A stretch of DNA of 46,979 nt, from positions 23,524 through 70,502 of the forward strand of contig VBPX01000009.1 in NCBI GenBank assembly GCA_005877075.1, in the 5' to 3' direction. Positions within the stretch are counted from its first letter, which is position 1; each line of letters opens with the position of its first letter. Shown here piece after piece: positions 44,638 to 46,979 of this stretch. The DNA is from Nitrososphaerota archaeon (GTDB lineage: Archaea > Thermoproteota > Nitrososphaeria > Nitrososphaerales > Nitrososphaeraceae). The notes under the pieces are model-generated. The model saw only the letters and a program-made list of their open reading frames with translations. It was not told where the DNA came from and did no database searches. Made by a program: the position numbers and the translations under genes.

Positions 44638-46032
44638 ATGAATAACAATGTTGTAACCATCAATCCTGCTAATGAGCAGGTTATTTCTGAGTATAAAAAC
44701 ATGACAAATGAAGAAATTACCAAAATTGTCGATAAATCAAGAGACGCATTTAGAGAATGGAAAGGTGATATTCGCACCAGATCGATCATATTGCTTCAAT
44801 TGGCTGAGCAATTAAGAAAAGATAAGGAACGCCTTGCTAGAATTGCGTCTCAAGAGATGGGAAAACCGATTAAGGAATCTCGTTCAGAGATAGAAAAATG
44901 TGCCTGGGCCGTTGAATTTTACTCATACAACGGTGATCTACTCCTCAACAATGAATCACTAAACAGTGATGCCAATAAGACTATGATAACCTTCCAACCT
45001 TTGGGAGTAATCGCAAGTATTATGCCGTGGAATTTTCCATACTGGCAGGCATTACGATTTGCAGCACCTTCGTTAATGGCTGGAAATACAATTGTTTTGA
45101 AACCTGCCAGCGCGACAATGCAATGTGGTATAGAGATAGATAAAATTATACAAAAAAGCGGTGCTCCGGGTGGAGTGTTTAACACTATTATTGGTAACTC
45201 AAAGATTGCAGAAATGTTAATTGATTCCAAGATAGATGGAGTTACCTTTACTGGAAGTATTGAAATCGGAGCCAAAGTAGCGCAAAGGGCTACCTCACGG
45301 CTAAAAAAATGTGTGCTGGAACTTGGAGGGAGTGATCCATTCATTGTTCTGGATGATGCAGATATTGACAAATCCACGTCAGGAGCCATTAAGGGGAGAT
45401 TTCTAAATTGTGGTCAAAGTTGTGTCGCATCAAAAAGATTCATTGTCTCTAAGAATATATCAAATGAATTTATGGAATCCTTCGTTCAAAAAACAGAAAA
45501 ATTAAGAGTCGGAGATCCACTGTCTGACAATACTGACATAGGACCACTATCAAGTATAAAGAGTTTAGATAATATCGATTCAATGGTAAAGGATGCCATA
45601 AGCCATGGTGGAGAGCTATTAACTGGAGGGGAAAGGATTGGTAGTGTTGGCGCATTCTACAAACCTACAGTGATAAAAAATGTCAATCCAAATATGCGGG
45701 TGTCAAAAGAAGAAACTTTTGGACCCGTTGCCCCAATAACGATAGTTGAAGATGAAGTTGAAGCCATAAATGTAGCAAACAATTCTGAATTTGGACTTGG
45801 AGGTAGTATCTGGACTCGGGATTTGGTTAAGGCACAGAAATTATCAATGGAAATGGAATGTGGAATAGTTACTGTTAACAACATGGTTGCTTCTGATCCA
45901 AGAGTTCCTTTTGGTGGTATCAAGCATAGTGGGTTTGGAAGAGAATTATCAAGATATGGTATGCTAGAATTTGTGAATGTAAAATCAGTTAGATTTTACG
46001 ATAAACTTGTTTATGAGCATCATGGTGATTAA
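44638..46032 (+). CDS. NAD(P)-dependent aldehyde dehydrogenase (succinate-semialdehyde dehydrogenase-like)
   Basis: 464 residues, ATG. ALDH marks in order: MPWNFPYWQALR (Asn of the oxyanion site), TFTGSIEIG (NAD loop), LELGGSDPFIV (general base Glu), the catalytic Cys in FLNCGQSC and KEETFGPVAPI. The short ~460-residue form matches bacterial/archaeal GabD-like enzymes. In thaumarchaea a succinate-semialdehyde enzyme would fit the 3-hydroxypropionate/4-hydroxybutyrate cycle, but the cycle itself is not in this window. Confidence 0.88.
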   Translation: MNNNVVTINPANEQVISEYKNMTNEEITKIVDKSRDAFREWKGDIRTRSIILLQLAEQLRKDKERLARIASQEMGKPIKESRSEIEKCAWAVEFYSYNGDLLLNNESLNSDANKTMITFQPLGVIASIMPWNFPYWQALRFAAPSLMAGNTIVLKPASATMQCGIEIDKIIQKSGAPGGVFNTIIGNSKIAEMLIDSKIDGVTFTGSIEIGAKVAQRATSRLKKCVLELGGSDPFIVLDDADIDKSTSGAIKGRFLNCGQSCVASKRFIVSKNISNEFMESFVQKTEKLRVGDPLSDNTDIGPLSSIKSLDNIDSMVKDAISHGGELLTGGERIGSVGAFYKPTVIKNVNPNMRVSKEETFGPVAPITIVEDEVEAINVANNSEFGLGGSIWTRDLVKAQKLSMEMECGIVTVNNMVASDPRVPFGGIKHSGFGRELSRYGMLEFVNVKSVRFYDKLVYEHHGD

Positions 46033-46222
46033 TAATAGATGAAAATACATAATAAAATGTCTTGTTTGAAATATTCGCAAGTCATTTATGTTTTGATAAT
46101 AATTTTCTAATATAATACTACCACATATAATCTGATATAATGTGGACCTGTTTGGTGAAATTGAGATAATAAAATCTAACAGATTGTAAGAGCTATTCAG
46201 TTTTCATACAACTAAGTTTTTA

Positions 46223-46845
46223 TCATAATTGAAGTTCTGCACTTCCAAAAAGTACTGAAAATGCTCTGCACCAGATCAAAAACCAGATTGTACTTGGATA
46301 AATTGACGTCTTGAGGTATTTCATAGTTCTGATTACCAACATTGCCTTTTAATCTTCCAACATTCACTGAATCGGATGCTTTTTTATCTGTTGAAAGATA
46401 TACATACACATCTGGTCAATTTGTAGATTTAAAATCTTCTAGTCTTAATATTGATTTTCCATCAGCAAATATAAAAATTTTGACCATACCACTAACATCA
46501 TGAAATCCATCTCCAGCGCCCCCAAATCTTCCTGTTAATGTGTTGTTTATACTATTGGAATCCATTCCGGTCATATCTTCCGTTACTGTACTATTGTATT
46601 TCGCAGCCATCACCATTATATTATCAATCTGCTCTGATGTCATATTTTTTGCGATTCTTGTTCTTTCATCTTCAGTTAAATTCACGAATTTGCTAAACGT
46701 AATATTTTGATTAATTTCGGTATTCAAGTCCAGTGGAAGTTCATTCACAGTCTTACTTGTAAAAAGAGGTGAAAGTGTAAGTTTCGGTAACAGCAGCAGC
46801 AGAGATAATTGCAATAATTATTCCAATCTTTACAATCTTTTTCAA
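46223..46845 (-). pseudogene. DM13-domain secreted protein, three lesions
   Basis: Reading across lesions gives a signal peptide (KKIVKIGIIIAIISAA from a TTG at 46845), a spacer with LTEDERTRIAKNMTSEQ, and a DM13 domain: FGGAGDGFHDVSGMVKI, ILRLEDFKSTN-x-PDVYVYLS, GRLKGNVGNQNY and LIWCRAFSVLFGSAEL. Lesions: a frame change near 46760-46800, TGA at 46416-46418 where the family has Gly (NGPD), and an extra base in the A5 run at 46278-46282 (T on the coding strand). DM13 proteins are proposed to act in extracytoplasmic redox. Multiple lesions favour a real pseudogene. Confidence 0.8.
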
Positions 46846-46979
46846 GTTTTATGTCAATTCACGACTATCTTATTTTAACTTATTTCAAAAAATATACGGT
46901 TGTTTAGTATTTTTTAGCAAGGTTTGTAACTTAATTTATTTTGAACTCTCATTTTTTTGACATAATACTTTAAGCCAAG

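Noticed and set aside
1-46979. CRISPR arrays, rRNA genes, integrase/attachment sites, toxin-antitoxin pairs
   Set aside because: None seen: no regularly spaced repeats with unique spacers, no rRNA-like segments, no tyrosine recombinase, and no broken tRNA copy near the tRNA-Gly.

Overview
The window looks like a stretch of an AT-rich ammonia-oxidising-type thaumarchaeote (Nitrososphaerales, most like Nitrosocosmicus/Nitrososphaera). This is an inference from gene content: archaeal aIF2-alpha, aIF1A, Nop10, Sm-like protein, RIO2 kinase and a RadB-like protein sit beside a fused siroheme decarboxylase, cobalamin genes, F420/LLM-type and split-DipZ redox genes and many small secreted or membrane proteins. 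TATA boxes and frequent TTG/GTG starts are seen. No amo genes or rRNA lie here, so the genus is not proven.

Layout. 1-4.2 kb is accessory: a window-edge gene for a secreted protein built of perfect 300-bp (100-aa) repeats, a 2.9-kb IS6-like transposon (854-3764) with matching ends, an 8-bp target duplication, a transposase plus ribbon-helix-helix protein, two passenger genes and a phased six-copy TATATC array, and then a one-module paralogue of the repeat protein. 4.4-7.3 kb is core metabolism (pheA, siroheme decarboxylase fusion) and tRNA-Gly(CCC). 7.5-9.9 kb is a signalling-like pair: a ParA/MinD ATPase and a KaiC-like ATPase fused to a nucleotide-cyclase-like domain, interrupted by one frameshift. 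10-12.6 kb is an extracytoplasmic thiol-redox operon (membrane protein, CcdA, thioredoxin/DipZ-C). 12.8-20 kb holds a YgjP metallopeptidase, a large mosaic secreted adhesin-like protein, a broken LLM oxidoreductase, an M20 peptidase, a 57-aa zinc ribbon and a PEP-mutase/isocitrate-lyase-family enzyme. 20-29 kb is a surface-glycan or glycosylation island (asparagine-synthase-like amidotransferase, two GT4, one GT2, epimerase, WecB, methyltransferase) with decayed gene fragments between. 29-34 kb holds mostly secreted proteins and a GGR-like flavoprotein. 34-43.3 kb is informational and corrinoid genes: aIF2-alpha/nop10, cobO, MtrA-like protein, dUTPase, RadB-like, Sm, metK, rio2, SDR, cbiD, aIF1A. 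43.4-46 kb is a beta-hydroxyacid dehydrogenase and an aldehyde dehydrogenase, followed by a broken DM13 gene at the edge.

Two themes stand out. First, the transposon looks like a self-regulated unit: the RHH protein translated with the transposase and the 11-bp-phased TATATC array just upstream of the transposase suggest an iteron operator. Second, at least seven genes carry single-base frameshifts or in-frame stops, several of them at homopolymers and one (nop10) in an essential gene. Some may therefore be sequence errors, while others (the DM13 gene with three lesions, the epimerase stub) look like real decay.
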